A DNA stretch of 64,000 nucleotides from 3107 sp965216225 (GTDB lineage: Bacteria; Pseudomonadota; Alphaproteobacteria; Rhodobacterales; Rhodobacteraceae): the NCBI GenBank assembly GCA_965216225.1, contig CBDCFF010000021.1, forward strand, positions 41,030 to 105,029. The letters are read 5' to 3'. Under the pieces are notes generated by a model. It was not told the origin of the DNA, searched no databases, and saw only the letters and a list, made by a program, of their open reading frames with translations. The translations under genes and the position numbers were made by a program. This document shows positions 8,256 to 16,181 of the stretch, in pieces. Position 1 is the first letter of the stretch; the number at the start of each line of letters is the position of its first letter.

Positions 8256-8606
8256 GTGGGCAGGAAGAAGCGCCGGAACTGGAGCAATAACGAGAAGCGG
8301 ATGATCTGTGCGCAAACGCGGGTTCCGGGGATTTCGGTTAGTCAGGTTGCGCGGCGGTATGATGTGAATGCCAATCTCGTGTTTACGTGGCTGAGGGATG
8401 GGCGGTTTTCGCCTGATGGCGATACACGGAAGCAGGTTTTCTTTCTGCCGGTCGAGATAATTTCGGATGTGCGGCATGAAGCCGCGCCGCCGGTTGTGGC
8501 AGGCGGCAGGATTGGGTTTGATCTTGTTTGCGGGCACCGGCTTTGTGTCAGCGGGACTTACGATCCCGATGCCCTTGCCGGCCTGATCCGTGGCTTGTCC
8601 GGATGA
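8256..8606 (+). CDS. tnpA: IS66 accessory protein TnpA (HTH)
   Basis: This is a 116-residue protein of the IS66 Orf1/TnpA type. It has an N-terminal basic helix-turn-helix (RNWSNNEKRMICAQTRVPG, then SVSQVARRYDVNANLVFTWL) and a short C-terminal part. In IS66 elements TnpA is required with TnpB and TnpC for transposition; its exact role is unsettled. The start is GTG 8256 after GAGGT. It overlaps tnpB by 4 nt (ATGA-type overlap at 8603), pointing to coupled translation. Confidence 0.9.
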   Translation: MGRKKRRNWSNNEKRMICAQTRVPGISVSQVARRYDVNANLVFTWLRDGRFSPDGDTRKQVFFLPVEIISDVRHEAAPPVVAGGRIGFDLVCGHRLCVSGTYDPDALAGLIRGLSG

Positions 8607-8950
8607 TCCCGGTACCGTCGAACACGAAGGTGTGGCTGGCTGCCGGGGTAACGGATATGCGCCGGGGGTTTGCGACGCTGGCGGCTCAGGCGGAACAGAC
8701 GCTGAAGCAGAACCCTTATTGCGGCCACATGTTCGTTTTCCGTGGACGGCGTGGCGATCTGATCAAGATCATTTGGTGGGACGGTCAGGGGGCCTGTCTG
8801 TTCTCCAGGCGATTGGAGAAGGGCCGGTTTGTCTGGCCTTCTGCAAAAGACGGCAAAGTCGCATTGACACCGGCCCAGTTGGCGATGCTTCTGGAGGGCA
8901 TTGACTGGCGTATTCCGCAGCGCACATGGCGGCCATTGAAGGCGGGATAA
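8603..8950 (+). CDS. tnpB: IS66 accessory protein TnpB
   Basis: This 115-residue protein has the hallmark IS66 Orf2 sequence: TKVWLAAGVTDMRRGFATLA, NPYCGHMFVFRGRRGDLIKI and WWDGQGACLFSRRLEKGRF. The family is of uncertain biochemical function but is essential in this IS group. ATG 8603 overlaps the tnpA stop. tnpC begins 60 nt downstream. Confidence 0.93.
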   Translation: MIPVPSNTKVWLAAGVTDMRRGFATLAAQAEQTLKQNPYCGHMFVFRGRRGDLIKIIWWDGQGACLFSRRLEKGRFVWPSAKDGKVALTPAQLAMLLEGIDWRIPQRTWRPLKAG

Positions 8951-9010
8951 TCTGGCCGGATCAGTGATTTGGGGATTCCCTAAAGCCCGTTGATTTGCCA
9001 GGTTTTGGCC

Positions 9011-10537
9011 ATGATCGATGTGGCCCGAGCCTTACCGGAAGACCCCGATGAGTTGCGTGCTTTCACGCAGCTTCTGCTGGCCGAGGTGAAGTCTCAGGCG
9101 ATGTTGATCGAGAAGCTCAGGCACCAGTTATCCGGGCATCGCACACATAGGTTTGGCAGCAAATCCGAGAGCATCGAGCAGCTGCAACTGGCCCTGGAGA
9201 GCAGTGAGATTGCAACGGCAGCGATGACAGCCAGGTTACGCCTGCCTGAAGAGGAGCCGCCCAAAGACAAACCCAAGCGCCGCCCGATCCCGGATCATAT
9301 ACCGCGCCAGCACATCGAACTGGCCACCGGAGATGATGCCTGTGCGGATTGTGGTGGCAAGCTGCGCCGCCTGGGCGAGGATGTGACCGAGGAACTGGAA
9401 TATGTTCCGGGGCGCTTCATCGTGAACCGCATCACCCGGCCCCGCTTTGCCTGTTCGGGCTGCGACAGCTTCACCCAGGCACAGCTGCCATCGCGCCCGA
9501 TTGAGCGCGGGCGTCCTGGACCAGGACTGTTGGCCCATGTTCTGGTCAGCAAATATGCCGATCATCTGCCGCTCTACCGGCAAAGCCAGATATTCGAGCG
9601 CGACGGGCTTGACCTTGACCGCTCAACGCTGGCCGATTGGGTGGGCAAATCCACGGCCCTACTGGAGCCACTGGCCGTTGCCATCGGACGACATGTGCAA
9701 GCAGGCCAGGCATTGTTTGCCGATGATACGCCGATCAAAATGCTAACGCCCGGGGCAGGCAAAACCCAGACCGCCCGCCTATGGACTTACATACGCGATG
9801 AGCGCCCCTGGGACAGCGAGGCGCCGCCTGCTGCCTGGTATCAGTTCTCGCCGGACCGCAGGGGTCAGCATCCCAAGGATCACTTGAAGAGATACCAGGG
9901 CTGGATGCATGCGGACGGCTATTCCGGATTCAACGACCTCTACCGTTCTGGCGACATCCGCGAGGTCGCCTGCATGGCCCACATCCGGCGCAAGTTCGTC
10001 GATGTGCATAAAGCCCAGGGCTCGGCCATCGCCGAAGAGGCGATCAAGCGGATAGCAGGGCTCTACGCTATCGAGAAAGAGGCCCGTGGATCGCCGCCGG
10101 ATCAGCGTACCGCCATACGGCAGGCCGAGGCCAGACCCGTCTTCGATGACCTGGGCAATTGGCTGGGTGCCCAACTGCCCGCTATCTCTGGCAAATCGCC
10201 ACTTGCAGGGGCCATCCGTTATGCGCTGACCCGGTTGCCACGGCTCCGGCCATACCTTGAACATGGCCATCTCGAGATCGACAATAATGCGGCCGAGCGG
10301 GCCATCAGAGGTATTGCTTTGGGGCGCAAGAACTACCTCTTCGTTGGATCACCGGCAGGCGGCAAAGCCGCTGCCATCGCCTATACGCTGATTGAAACCG
10401 CCAAACTGAACAACGTTGATCCGCAGGGCTGGCTGGCCGACACTCTGGCCCGCATCCCGGATTGCAAGATCACCAAGGTCGACGACCTGCTGCCATGGAA
10501 CATGGGCAGCCACCATCACATGAAAGACGCTGCATGA
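9011..10537 (+). CDS. tnpC: IS66 transposase TnpC
   Basis: This is the DDE transposase of IS66, 508 residues. It has an N-terminal coiled region (ELRAFTQLLLAEVKSQAMLI), a zinc-finger-like segment (CADCGGKLRRLG then FACSGCDSF), and the catalytic region (AGQALFADDTPIKML with Asp; HADGYSGFNDLY; MAHIRRKFVDVH). It ends with HLEIDNNAAERAIRGIALGR containing the catalytic Glu region and the C-terminal IS66 domain. I chose ATG 9011 over an in-frame ATG 21 nt upstream. Its stop overlaps the passenger start (ATGA, 10534). It appears intact. Confidence 0.93.
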   Translation: MIDVARALPEDPDELRAFTQLLLAEVKSQAMLIEKLRHQLSGHRTHRFGSKSESIEQLQLALESSEIATAAMTARLRLPEEEPPKDKPKRRPIPDHIPRQHIELATGDDACADCGGKLRRLGEDVTEELEYVPGRFIVNRITRPRFACSGCDSFTQAQLPSRPIERGRPGPGLLAHVLVSKYADHLPLYRQSQIFERDGLDLDRSTLADWVGKSTALLEPLAVAIGRHVQAGQALFADDTPIKMLTPGAGKTQTARLWTYIRDERPWDSEAPPAAWYQFSPDRRGQHPKDHLKRYQGWMHADGYSGFNDLYRSGDIREVACMAHIRRKFVDVHKAQGSAIAEEAIKRIAGLYAIEKEARGSPPDQRTAIRQAEARPVFDDLGNWLGAQLPAISGKSPLAGAIRYALTRLPRLRPYLEHGHLEIDNNAAERAIRGIALGRKNYLFVGSPAGGKAAAIAYTLIETAKLNNVDPQGWLADTLARIPDCKITKVDDLLPWNMGSHHHMKDAA

Positions 10538-10746
10538 GCATCATCGAGATCAAAGTCACCCTGCAAGACATCGAGCCCGCTGTCACCCGCACCCTGCAGG
10601 TGCCTGCCGATATCCGGCTTGTAGCGCGACAATCAAGATGAGAAGTGCGCGTCAATCAGGATGAGAATCCTTGGTCGCGACGTTTGGGACGATGCCGGGC
10701 TTTTGTGCCGCGATCAAGGGGTTTGTTTTTTGATTGTCGCGGAGCG

Positions 10747-11556
10747 TCAATCAGCTTTGGTGTTTTCCGGTGTGGCTTTTTGTGCAGGCCTTCCCGGCCC
10801 CTTTGCCTTTTGTGCTGCTCTTCGCCGGTAGCTTTCGACATTCATCTCGAAGATGGTTGCGTGGTGCACGAGCCTGTCGACGGCGGCCAATGTCATGGCC
10901 GGGTCTGGAAAAATCGCATTCCACTCCCCGAAGGGCTGGTTGGCCGTGATCAACATTGAGCGGCGTTCATATCTCGCGCTGATGAGTTCGAAGAGCACAC
11001 TGGTTTCAGCCTGATCCTTGGTGACGTAGGTGATGTCATCGAGGATCAGCAGATGGAATTTGTCGAGCTTTGCAATGGCACTTTCGAGGACGAGATCGCG
11101 GCGGGCCTGTTGGAGTTTCTGGACCAGATCGGTGGTGCGGCTGAATAGGACGCGGTAGCCTTGCTCGACAAGGGCGAGCCCGATGGCTGAGCCGAGATGT
11201 GATTTGCCCACACCTGGCGGCCCAAACAGCAGGATGTTGCCGCCCTTTCCGATCCAGCTGTCGCCAGCGGTGATCGCACTGACATGGGCCTTGGACAGCA
11301 TGGGGACGGCTGTGAAGTCGAAGGTGTCGATCGTTTTTCCGGGCAACAGGCGTGCCTGTGCGAGATGTCGCTCGATACGACGGCGATCTCGTTCAGCCAG
11401 TTCATGCTCCACCAGGGTGCTGAGCATCCGAGCGGCGGGCCAGCCTTCCTTGTCGGCTTGTTCCGCAAAGCGCGGCCATAGCGCCTTGATGGCTGGCAAG
11501 CGCAATTCGGTCAGAGCCAAGGTTAGGCGGGCGGTATCGGTCTGGGGCGATGTCAT
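10747..11556 (-). CDS. istB: IS21 helper ATPase IstB (copy 1)
   Basis: This is the AAA+ ATPase helper of IS21 transposition, 269 residues, which assembles on target DNA and stimulates the IstA transposase. Walker A (LLFGPPGVGKSHLG) and Walker B (HLLILDDITYV) are intact, as are the sensor region SARYERRSMLITANQPFGEW and the tail VHHATIFEMNVESYRRR. It is identical in length to the copy at 44188-44997. Its start overlaps the istA stop (ATGA). The interrupted istA upstream probably removes normal coupled translation. Confidence 0.93.
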   Translation of the reverse strand: MTSPQTDTARLTLALTELRLPAIKALWPRFAEQADKEGWPAARMLSTLVEHELAERDRRRIERHLAQARLLPGKTIDTFDFTAVPMLSKAHVSAITAGDSWIGKGGNILLFGPPGVGKSHLGSAIGLALVEQGYRVLFSRTTDLVQKLQQARRDLVLESAIAKLDKFHLLILDDITYVTKDQAETSVLFELISARYERRSMLITANQPFGEWNAIFPDPAMTLAAVDRLVHHATIFEMNVESYRRRAAQKAKGPGRPAQKATPENTKAD

Positions 11557-11668
11557 GCTGTCACCTCCTGAGCGGATGGCGTACCGCCGACCAACTGGTC
11601 GTAAGATGACAGGTCGGCCAGTTGCACCGCGACTTGGGAGCTATGCCCGAAAGTTGGTGATGGTGTGA

Positions 11669-12919
11669 TCAGGCGGCGTTTTGAATTTGCTTGATCCCGT
11701 CTGTGAACTCAACCCCTTCAATGATCTCTGGCATGCGGTTGGCGCCGTCGAGCTTTCGCCATTTTCCTTGCGCTGACATCATCAGCTTGAATGCCATGGC
11801 CAACCCGGTCCTGCGGCTCAGGCAGCCTTTGGTTTTGCCGGTGCGGTGGCGGACGGTGGCGAAGGTGCTCTCGATCGGGTTCGTGGTTCGGATGTGCTTC
11901 CAGTGCTCAGCAGGGAAGCCGTAGAAGGAGAGCAGCACAGCCCGGTCTTTGGTCAGTTTCCCAACCGCCTTGTCATATTTCGCGCCGTAGGTTTCCACGA
12001 AGAAATCGAAGGCGGCCCCGGCTTCGGTCTTCGTTTCCGCCTGCCAGATATCATGCAGGTGGCCCTTGGCTTTGGCCTGCACCGATTTGGGCATGGCATT
12101 GAGAACGTTTCCGGTCTTGTGAACCCAGCACCGTTGTTCCGGGGTGCTGCCGAAGACTTCGCGCAGCGCCGCCCAGAACCCCAAGGCGCCGTCGCCAATG
12201 GCCAGATCGGGGGCGTGGGACAGCCCGCGACGCTTGAGATCGAGCAGCAACTCGCGCCAACTCTGCGTGCTTTCACGGTAGCCGTCGGTGAGGCCCAGAA
12301 CCTCCTTGCGGCCCCACTCATCCGCGCCGATCAGCACCAGAACGCATTGTTTCTGCTCTTCCATACGCGGTTGGAAATAGACACCATCGGCCCAGACATA
12401 GACGAAACGCCGGGCACTGAGATCGCGGCGCTGCCAGCGTTCATACTCCGCCCCCCAGTCCGCTTTCAATCGCGAGATGGTGCTCGATGAAAGCCCTGCC
12501 GCGTTCGGCCCCAACAGCGCCCCAAGAGCCTCCTGAAAGTCGCCCGTGGAAATGCCCTTGAGATAGAGCCACGGCAGCAGTTCCTCAATCGATCTGGTCT
12601 TGCGCAGCCAGGGCGGCAAGATCGACGAGGCGAAACGGATCTTTTCGTCCACATTGCCCCGGTCCCGCATCCGCGGCACCTTCACTGGTACCGGGCCGAT
12701 GCCGGTCATGACCTCGCGCTCGGGCAGATGACCATGGCGCACCAGCCGCGCACGGCCGTCGTCCGTCACCTCGCGGGCATGGGCGGCGAGGAGCGTGGCC
12801 AATTCCGCTTCCACCGCCTGTTTGAGCAGTTGGCGCGCGCCGGTTTGCAGGATGTCGGTCAGCGGGTCAGACGAAAATCCCGATGGATCGGGCAACGGCG
12901 TGATGGTAGACTTCGTCAT
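11669..12919 (-). CDS. IS256-family (mutator-type) transposase, copy A
   Basis: This is a 416-residue DDE transposase. Conserved blocks: RARLVRHGHLPEREVMTGIG, the motif LPWLYLKGISTGDFQEAL, YVWADGVYF (first Asp), APDLAIGDGALGFWAAL (second Asp), EQRCWVHKTGNVLNAMP, and TTNPIESTFATVRHRT (Glu). Length and frame are intact. The start MTKSTITPLPDPSGF lies 95 nt inside the element. The stretch encoding LYLKGIS contains an unoccupied IS110 target (12552-12563). Confidence 0.95.
   Translation of the reverse strand: MTKSTITPLPDPSGFSSDPLTDILQTGARQLLKQAVEAELATLLAAHAREVTDDGRARLVRHGHLPEREVMTGIGPVPVKVPRMRDRGNVDEKIRFASSILPPWLRKTRSIEELLPWLYLKGISTGDFQEALGALLGPNAAGLSSSTISRLKADWGAEYERWQRRDLSARRFVYVWADGVYFQPRMEEQKQCVLVLIGADEWGRKEVLGLTDGYRESTQSWRELLLDLKRRGLSHAPDLAIGDGALGFWAALREVFGSTPEQRCWVHKTGNVLNAMPKSVQAKAKGHLHDIWQAETKTEAGAAFDFFVETYGAKYDKAVGKLTKDRAVLLSFYGFPAEHWKHIRTTNPIESTFATVRHRTGKTKGCLSRRTGLAMAFKLMMSAQGKWRKLDGANRMPEIIEGVEFTDGIKQIQNAA
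12552..12563 (+). other. Vacant IS110 target site in IS256 copy A
   Basis: ATGCCCTTGAGA here is the sequence at which the IS110 element entered IS256 copy B. The left 7 bases equal the left target guide of the predicted bridge RNA (29128-29134). The complement of the right 7 equals the right target guide (29151-29157). It should be a usable second site. Confidence 0.7.
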
Positions 12920-14534
12920 GTGGCATATCCTTTTCTCTGCTGAGAATTGCGGCGCGTGAACAACGCCATGATATGCCGCCCATCAGGGCCATCACCAACT
13001 TTCGGCTATAACTCGCGACTTGGGGGAGTGCGTCTTGTGATGGGCTAAACACTGCGCGTAGGGCCGCCATGTCAGGCGGGCGCTTCTGGCGAAGGTCCTC
13101 CTCAAGCTGCGCTGCCAATTCAGCCTCGCAGCCCCGCTCGTGTGCCAGCGCCAGAAGATCGACAACCATGCGACACGCCGCCTTCTCACTGGTCTGCTCC
13201 AGCAGGAATGCGAACATGTTACGGAACGCCCGGCGCGGGAATAGCTGATCCCGATAGACCAGCCCCATCAGCGCCATGGGCTTTTTGCGCAAGGAGTGGA
13301 TGACGTGGTGGTAATTGACCACGTGCCCATGGCTCCCGGTGCTCGAGGCTCGTCCGCGTGTCAGCGTTAGCAGGGCAGAGCTTCCCAGGAACAGCTCCAA
13401 CCGATCATCGTAGAGCCGAACCCGCAGCTGATGCCCGATCAACCGGGATGGCACGGTGTAGAACACCTTGCGCAAGGTGAAGCCCCCGGAGGAAGTGACG
13501 CGCAACGTGATCTCCTCGTAATCCGTGGTCCGCCGCGTCGGCAAAGGTCTGAGGCTCGCACGTTCCGCATCGATACGCTTGGCATTGCGGGCGTTGATCC
13601 GGCCCACGATCTCGTCGATGAAGCGACGATAATCTTGCAAGCTTTCGAAGTCGCGCGACCCACGCATGACCAGCGCGTCCTCAATGGTGCGCTTCAGATG
13701 CCCATTGGGGCTCTCGATGGAACCGTTCTCGTGTGCGACGCCCTTGTTGTTGCGCGTCGGCGTCATTCCATAATGGTTGCACAGGGCGTCGAAGCGGTCG
13801 GTTAGATCGGCCCGGGATGACTTATCCAGGTTCTTGAAGGCCGCCGACAGGCTGTCAGTTCTATGATTGTGTGGCACGCCGCCGAGCGTCCAGAGGGCGT
13901 TCTGCAATCCCTCAGCCAGCGCCACATAGCTTTCGCCGCCCAGCACGACGTGGGCGTGCTGAAACCCGCTATAGGCAAGCCGGAAGTGATACAGTCGATG
14001 GCCCAGTGCCTCACCGGCAATGGTCACACCCAACTTGCCCATGGCGGTGAAATCCGACAGGCCCATTTTGCCCGGTGTGTGGGTCTGCCGGAAAATGACG
14101 TCCTGTTCAGGGCCGTGTTCCGCATTCCAGGCGCGTATCCGTCGCTCCAGAGTCCGTCGGATGCCCGTACCCAGATCAGAATGCCGACGCAGAAGCTCCT
14201 CGTAAACCGCCACAGGTCGGATCCCCGGTGAGGACCGCAGAAGCGGCACGACCTCCGCATCAAAAATGTCCGCCAGCGGGTCCGGACGCCGCCGGCCGCG
14301 AGGGGCCTTCTTCTGTGATGGTAAAATTGGGTCAGCTTGCAGCCGATAGCCCGTTGCCTGGCTGATCCCCGCCTTGGCAGCGGCAACGGCAACGGAATGG
14401 GTCGATCTGAGCGTCATGAAGAGCCTCATTTGTTGGTCAGTGACATGACAGCCCGGCATGAACGATCCCCTTGCACAGAAAATCATTCCTTATCCGAGCC
14501 GGCCACAACCGTCAGGCCCGCCCCAAAAGGGCAA

Positions 14535-14597
14535 AACGCGTGTGCGGGGCCTCCCCAGTCGGGCTACGCCCTCCCTGCGAGCCCCCGCACACGCGTT
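14535..14597. repeat. 15-bp inverted repeat near the IS21 end (copy 1)
   Basis: AACGCGTGTGCGGGG (14535-14549) pairs with CCCCGCACACGCGTT (14583-14597) around a 33-base loop, between the terminal repeats and istA. It is exactly conserved in copy 2. A strong hairpin here could stop transcription from outside reaching istA, or mark the end for the transposase. Confidence 0.7.
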
Positions 14598-15161
14598 CTC
14601 ATCCTGATTGACGCTGGATTCTCACCTTGTTTGTCGCGCAGCACCGGCTGGACCGGCTGCACCTGACACTGCAGGTGGCCATGGGCTGGACCAACTCGCA
14701 TCTCTACATGTTCGAAGCAGCCCGCGCCACATGGGGTATCGCGGACCCCGATTTTGGCGGCGAGGACCGGCCCGCCAACAAAACCACTCTGGGCCAAGTC
14801 ATCGAGGACACCGGCAAAAAGACGATCAACTACATCTACGATTTTGGCGACAACTGGGAACACAGGATCAAGATCGGCAGGATCACCGATCCCGTCCCTG
14901 GCGAACTCTATCCCAGACTAATCGAGGTCATCGGTAAATGCCCGCCCGAAGACGTCGGGGGCTTCCTTGGCTACTACGGGTTCCTCGATGCCATGGCCGA
15001 TCCAAAGCATCCAGAGCACGATCATCTCAAAGACTGGTATGGCGGCACCTTCGATCCCAATCAGCCCGAAACCGACAAACTCAAACTCGAAGTCCTCAGT
15101 CTCGCAAAACGCTGGAAGCCCGGAAAACCAAGGAAATAAGGCTGTCAGACCGGACGCTTAC

Positions 15162-15202
15162 CCAGAACGCATTGTTTCTCCTCTTCCATACGCGGTTGGA
15201 AA
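15162..15202 (-). repeat. 41-bp internal fragment of the IS256 transposase gene
   Basis: These bases match an internal piece of the IS256 transposase gene (about 12338-12378, region FQPRMEEQKQCVL) with one difference. No IS256 end is present. They lie between the right end of the IS66 and the remnant of the second IS66, so the junction was made by illegitimate recombination and not by transposition. Confidence 0.7.
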
Positions 15203-15376
15203 GCAACCGAAACACCAGCCGCCGTCGTCTGAAAACAGATTGAACGCTTCTCATCATCCGGCCAACGCCGCTTCTTCTGCTTCACAGCCATAGAGTGCCC
15301 CTAAGTGTCCACTATCAATGGTGGACACTAACCCATCAAAATCTGCGCCGTTAGGCGGGGCACACCGGACGCTTAC
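15203..15376 (-). mobile_element. Second IS66 element, left-end remnant
   Basis: Read on the minus strand, this starts with GTAAGCGTCCGGTG at 15376. It has the same dyad-then-start layout as the first IS66 (dyad 15304-15329), then an ATG opening MAVKQKKRRWPDDEKRSICF, a clear TnpA N-terminus. The frame is cut after about 30 codons where the IS256 fragment begins. Sequence differs from the first IS66 TnpA, so this is a distinct IS66 relative. Confidence 0.8.
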
Positions 15377-15690
15377 GCTACATCCACATCGACGTGAAAT
15401 ACCTGCCGCAGATGGCCGATGAGGAGAAGCGCCGGTATCTGTTCGTCGCGATCGACCGCGCCACCCGCCGGGTCTTCGTGCGCATCTACCCAGTGAAGAC
15501 TGCGGCCAACGCCCGCCGGTTCCTGCGCGATCTGGAGCGCGCAGGAACCGGCGGGCGTTGGCCGCAGTCTTCACTGGGTAGATGCGCACGAAGACCCAGC
15601 GGGTGGCGCGGGCGATCGCGACGAACAGATACCGGCGCTTCTCCTCATCGGCCATCTGCGGCAGGTATTTCACGTCGATGTGGATGTAGC
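15377..15690. repeat. Large inverted duplication of IS481 sequence
   Basis: The plus-strand IS481 sequence 15377-15529 is followed, after an 8-base loop, by its reverse complement at 15538-15690, with only a few mismatches (for example ATCGACCGC against ATCGCCCGC). The two IS481 copies meet tail to tail inside the transposase gene. The centre CGCG-ATCTGGAG-CGCG is itself palindromic, which suggests a foldback or hairpin-primed duplication. An assembly artefact is also possible. Confidence 0.85.
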
Positions 15691-16181
15691 CGGGCTCGTA
15701 TGCCTTGAAAGGCTTGTGCGCGGGCTTCGCCACCTTCGGCTTCAGGTCACGGAGGGAGCCGACCCCATGACGGCGCAGGCATCGGCGCAGGCATCGGTCC
15801 AGCCCGGAGCGCGAGACGTTCGGGTTGAGAAACTCGCGGACCACGGCGAGCAGGTCGTCGAGCGGCAGCAGCAGACTCTGTCTCAGCGAGACGGCCACGG
15901 CCTCCTGCGCTGGCGTGAGTGTGGTCTGCAACCTGTGCGCCGTGTGGCTCCGGTCATGGACGGTGTCTCCAGACGGTCTGCTCCGAGATGCCGTAGCGCT
16001 CGGCCACGATCCACGCGGGCTCTTTGCTCGCCTGGATTGCGACCCTGATCTTCGGCGTCGTCGTCGCCTGCTTGTGCAAGGAAATCAGCATATCTTGCCC
16101 CCGTCCCGAATCTCACGCAGGACCGATCTTGCCATGAACAGGCCAGAGCGGCGAGGGTCTATCTGATCGTCCGGGATGGAA
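15534..16181 (-). mobile_element. IS481-family copy 2, 5' half (inverted)
   Basis: The 5' terminus is GGGATGGAACA, ending at 16181 (plus-strand reading). The transposase starts at ATG 16098 or so (minus) with MLISLHKQATTTPKIRVAIQ and shares the 14-nt deletion of copy 1. The second frame (from about 15931) shows TLTPAQEAVAVSLRQSLLLP and, uniquely, RCLRRCLRR, caused by a 12-bp tandem duplication (15772-15795). The gene ends at the palindrome centre, so no C-terminal half is present. Confidence 0.85.
15772..15795. repeat. 12-bp in-frame tandem duplication in IS481 copy 2
   Basis: GGCGCAGGCATC occurs twice in tandem; the other IS481 copies have one. It adds four residues to the transposase remnant. 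Confidence 0.85.

Larger units (their letters stand above)
11638..13014 (-). mobile_element. IS256-family element, copy A (intact)
   Basis: The ends GAGCTATGCCCGAAAGTTGG (left) and, reversed, GAGTTATAGCCGAAAGTTGG (right) are inverted repeats. A 9-bp duplication GCGACTTGG flanks it (11629-11637 and 13015-13023) within istA. The single transposase gene is intact. Copy B lies at 28109-30654. Confidence 0.95.
11553..14459 (-). pseudogene. istA: IS21 transposase IstA, interrupted by IS256
   Basis: Residues up to DALPQVA are read from 14459 to about 13015. The C-terminal stretch (VQLADLSSYDQLVGGTPS) resumes beyond the IS256 at 11637-11553. The intact twin at 42671-44191 gives the reference. The integrase core is visible (GLSDFTAMGKLGV with Asp, NNKGVAHENGSIESPNGHLK with Glu) together with an N-terminal helix-turn-helix (VAAAKAGISQATGYRL). 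As it stands, the protein reads a few residues into the IS256 and lacks its last roughly 25 residues. The start MPGCHVTDQQM was chosen by family; an upstream ATG exists at 14486. Confidence 0.9.
10620..14643 (-). mobile_element. IS21-family element copy 1, interrupted by IS256
   Basis: The ends are imperfect inverted repeats starting TGTAGCGCGACAA (left, 10620) and, in reverse complement, TGCTGCGCGACAA (right, ends 14643). They are followed by multiple terminal repeats (CGTCAATCAGGATGAGAA), as is typical of IS21. The target duplication is CCGGCT (10614-10619 and 14644-14649). Subtracting the IS256 insertion and its 9-bp duplication leaves 2638 bp, exactly the length of copy 2 (42487-45124). 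It encodes istB and an interrupted istA, both on the minus strand. Confidence 0.93.
10534..15139 (+). pseudogene. pRiA4b ORF-3-like passenger gene split by IS21
   Basis: The gene is in two pieces, 10534-10619 (MSIIEIKVTLQDIEPAVTRT...) and 14650-15139 (DRLHLTLQVAMGWTNSHLYM...). They rejoin in frame once the IS21 and one copy of its 6-bp target duplication CCGGCT are removed (86 + 490 nt = 191 codons plus stop). The restored protein matches the plasmid pRiA4b ORF-3 family: an LKVTL-D-P-WR start, the MGW-SHLY motif, and IYDFGDNWEH near the middle. Function is unknown; such genes are known neighbours of IS66. The 3' piece alone is open from ATG 14684 or so and might make a fragment. Confidence 0.85.
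8170..15161 (+). mobile_element. IS66-family element with passenger gene, interrupted by IS21
   Basis: The terminal inverted repeats are clear. The left GTAAGCGTCTGGTCTGGCTGCC (8170 on) and the reverse complement of the right end (15140-15161) agree over most of 22 positions. Gene order is tnpA, tnpB, tnpC and a pRiA4b ORF-3-like passenger. An IS21 element (10620-14643) with 6-bp duplication sits in the passenger gene. The transposition genes look intact. Confidence 0.9.
8170..15376. mobile_element. IS66-bounded composite element inserted in IS481
   Basis: Both outer ends are IS66 left ends pointing inward (GTAAGCGTCTGGTC at 8170; the reverse complement GACGCTTAC ending at 15376). They are flanked by a perfect 8-bp duplication, GCTACATC (8162-8169 and 15377-15384), the IS66 target-site length. 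The content is a full IS66 with passenger (8170-15161) plus a 215-bp remnant of a second IS66 in opposite orientation (15162-15376). The unit therefore moved as one piece, or the second copy was lost after a composite insertion. Confidence 0.8.

Noticed and set aside
8170..16181. Whether the repeated IS481/IS66 segments could be a CRISPR array or integron
   Set aside because: Repeats are few, long and IS-derived, with no regular spacers, no cas genes, and no attC-like or integrase genes.
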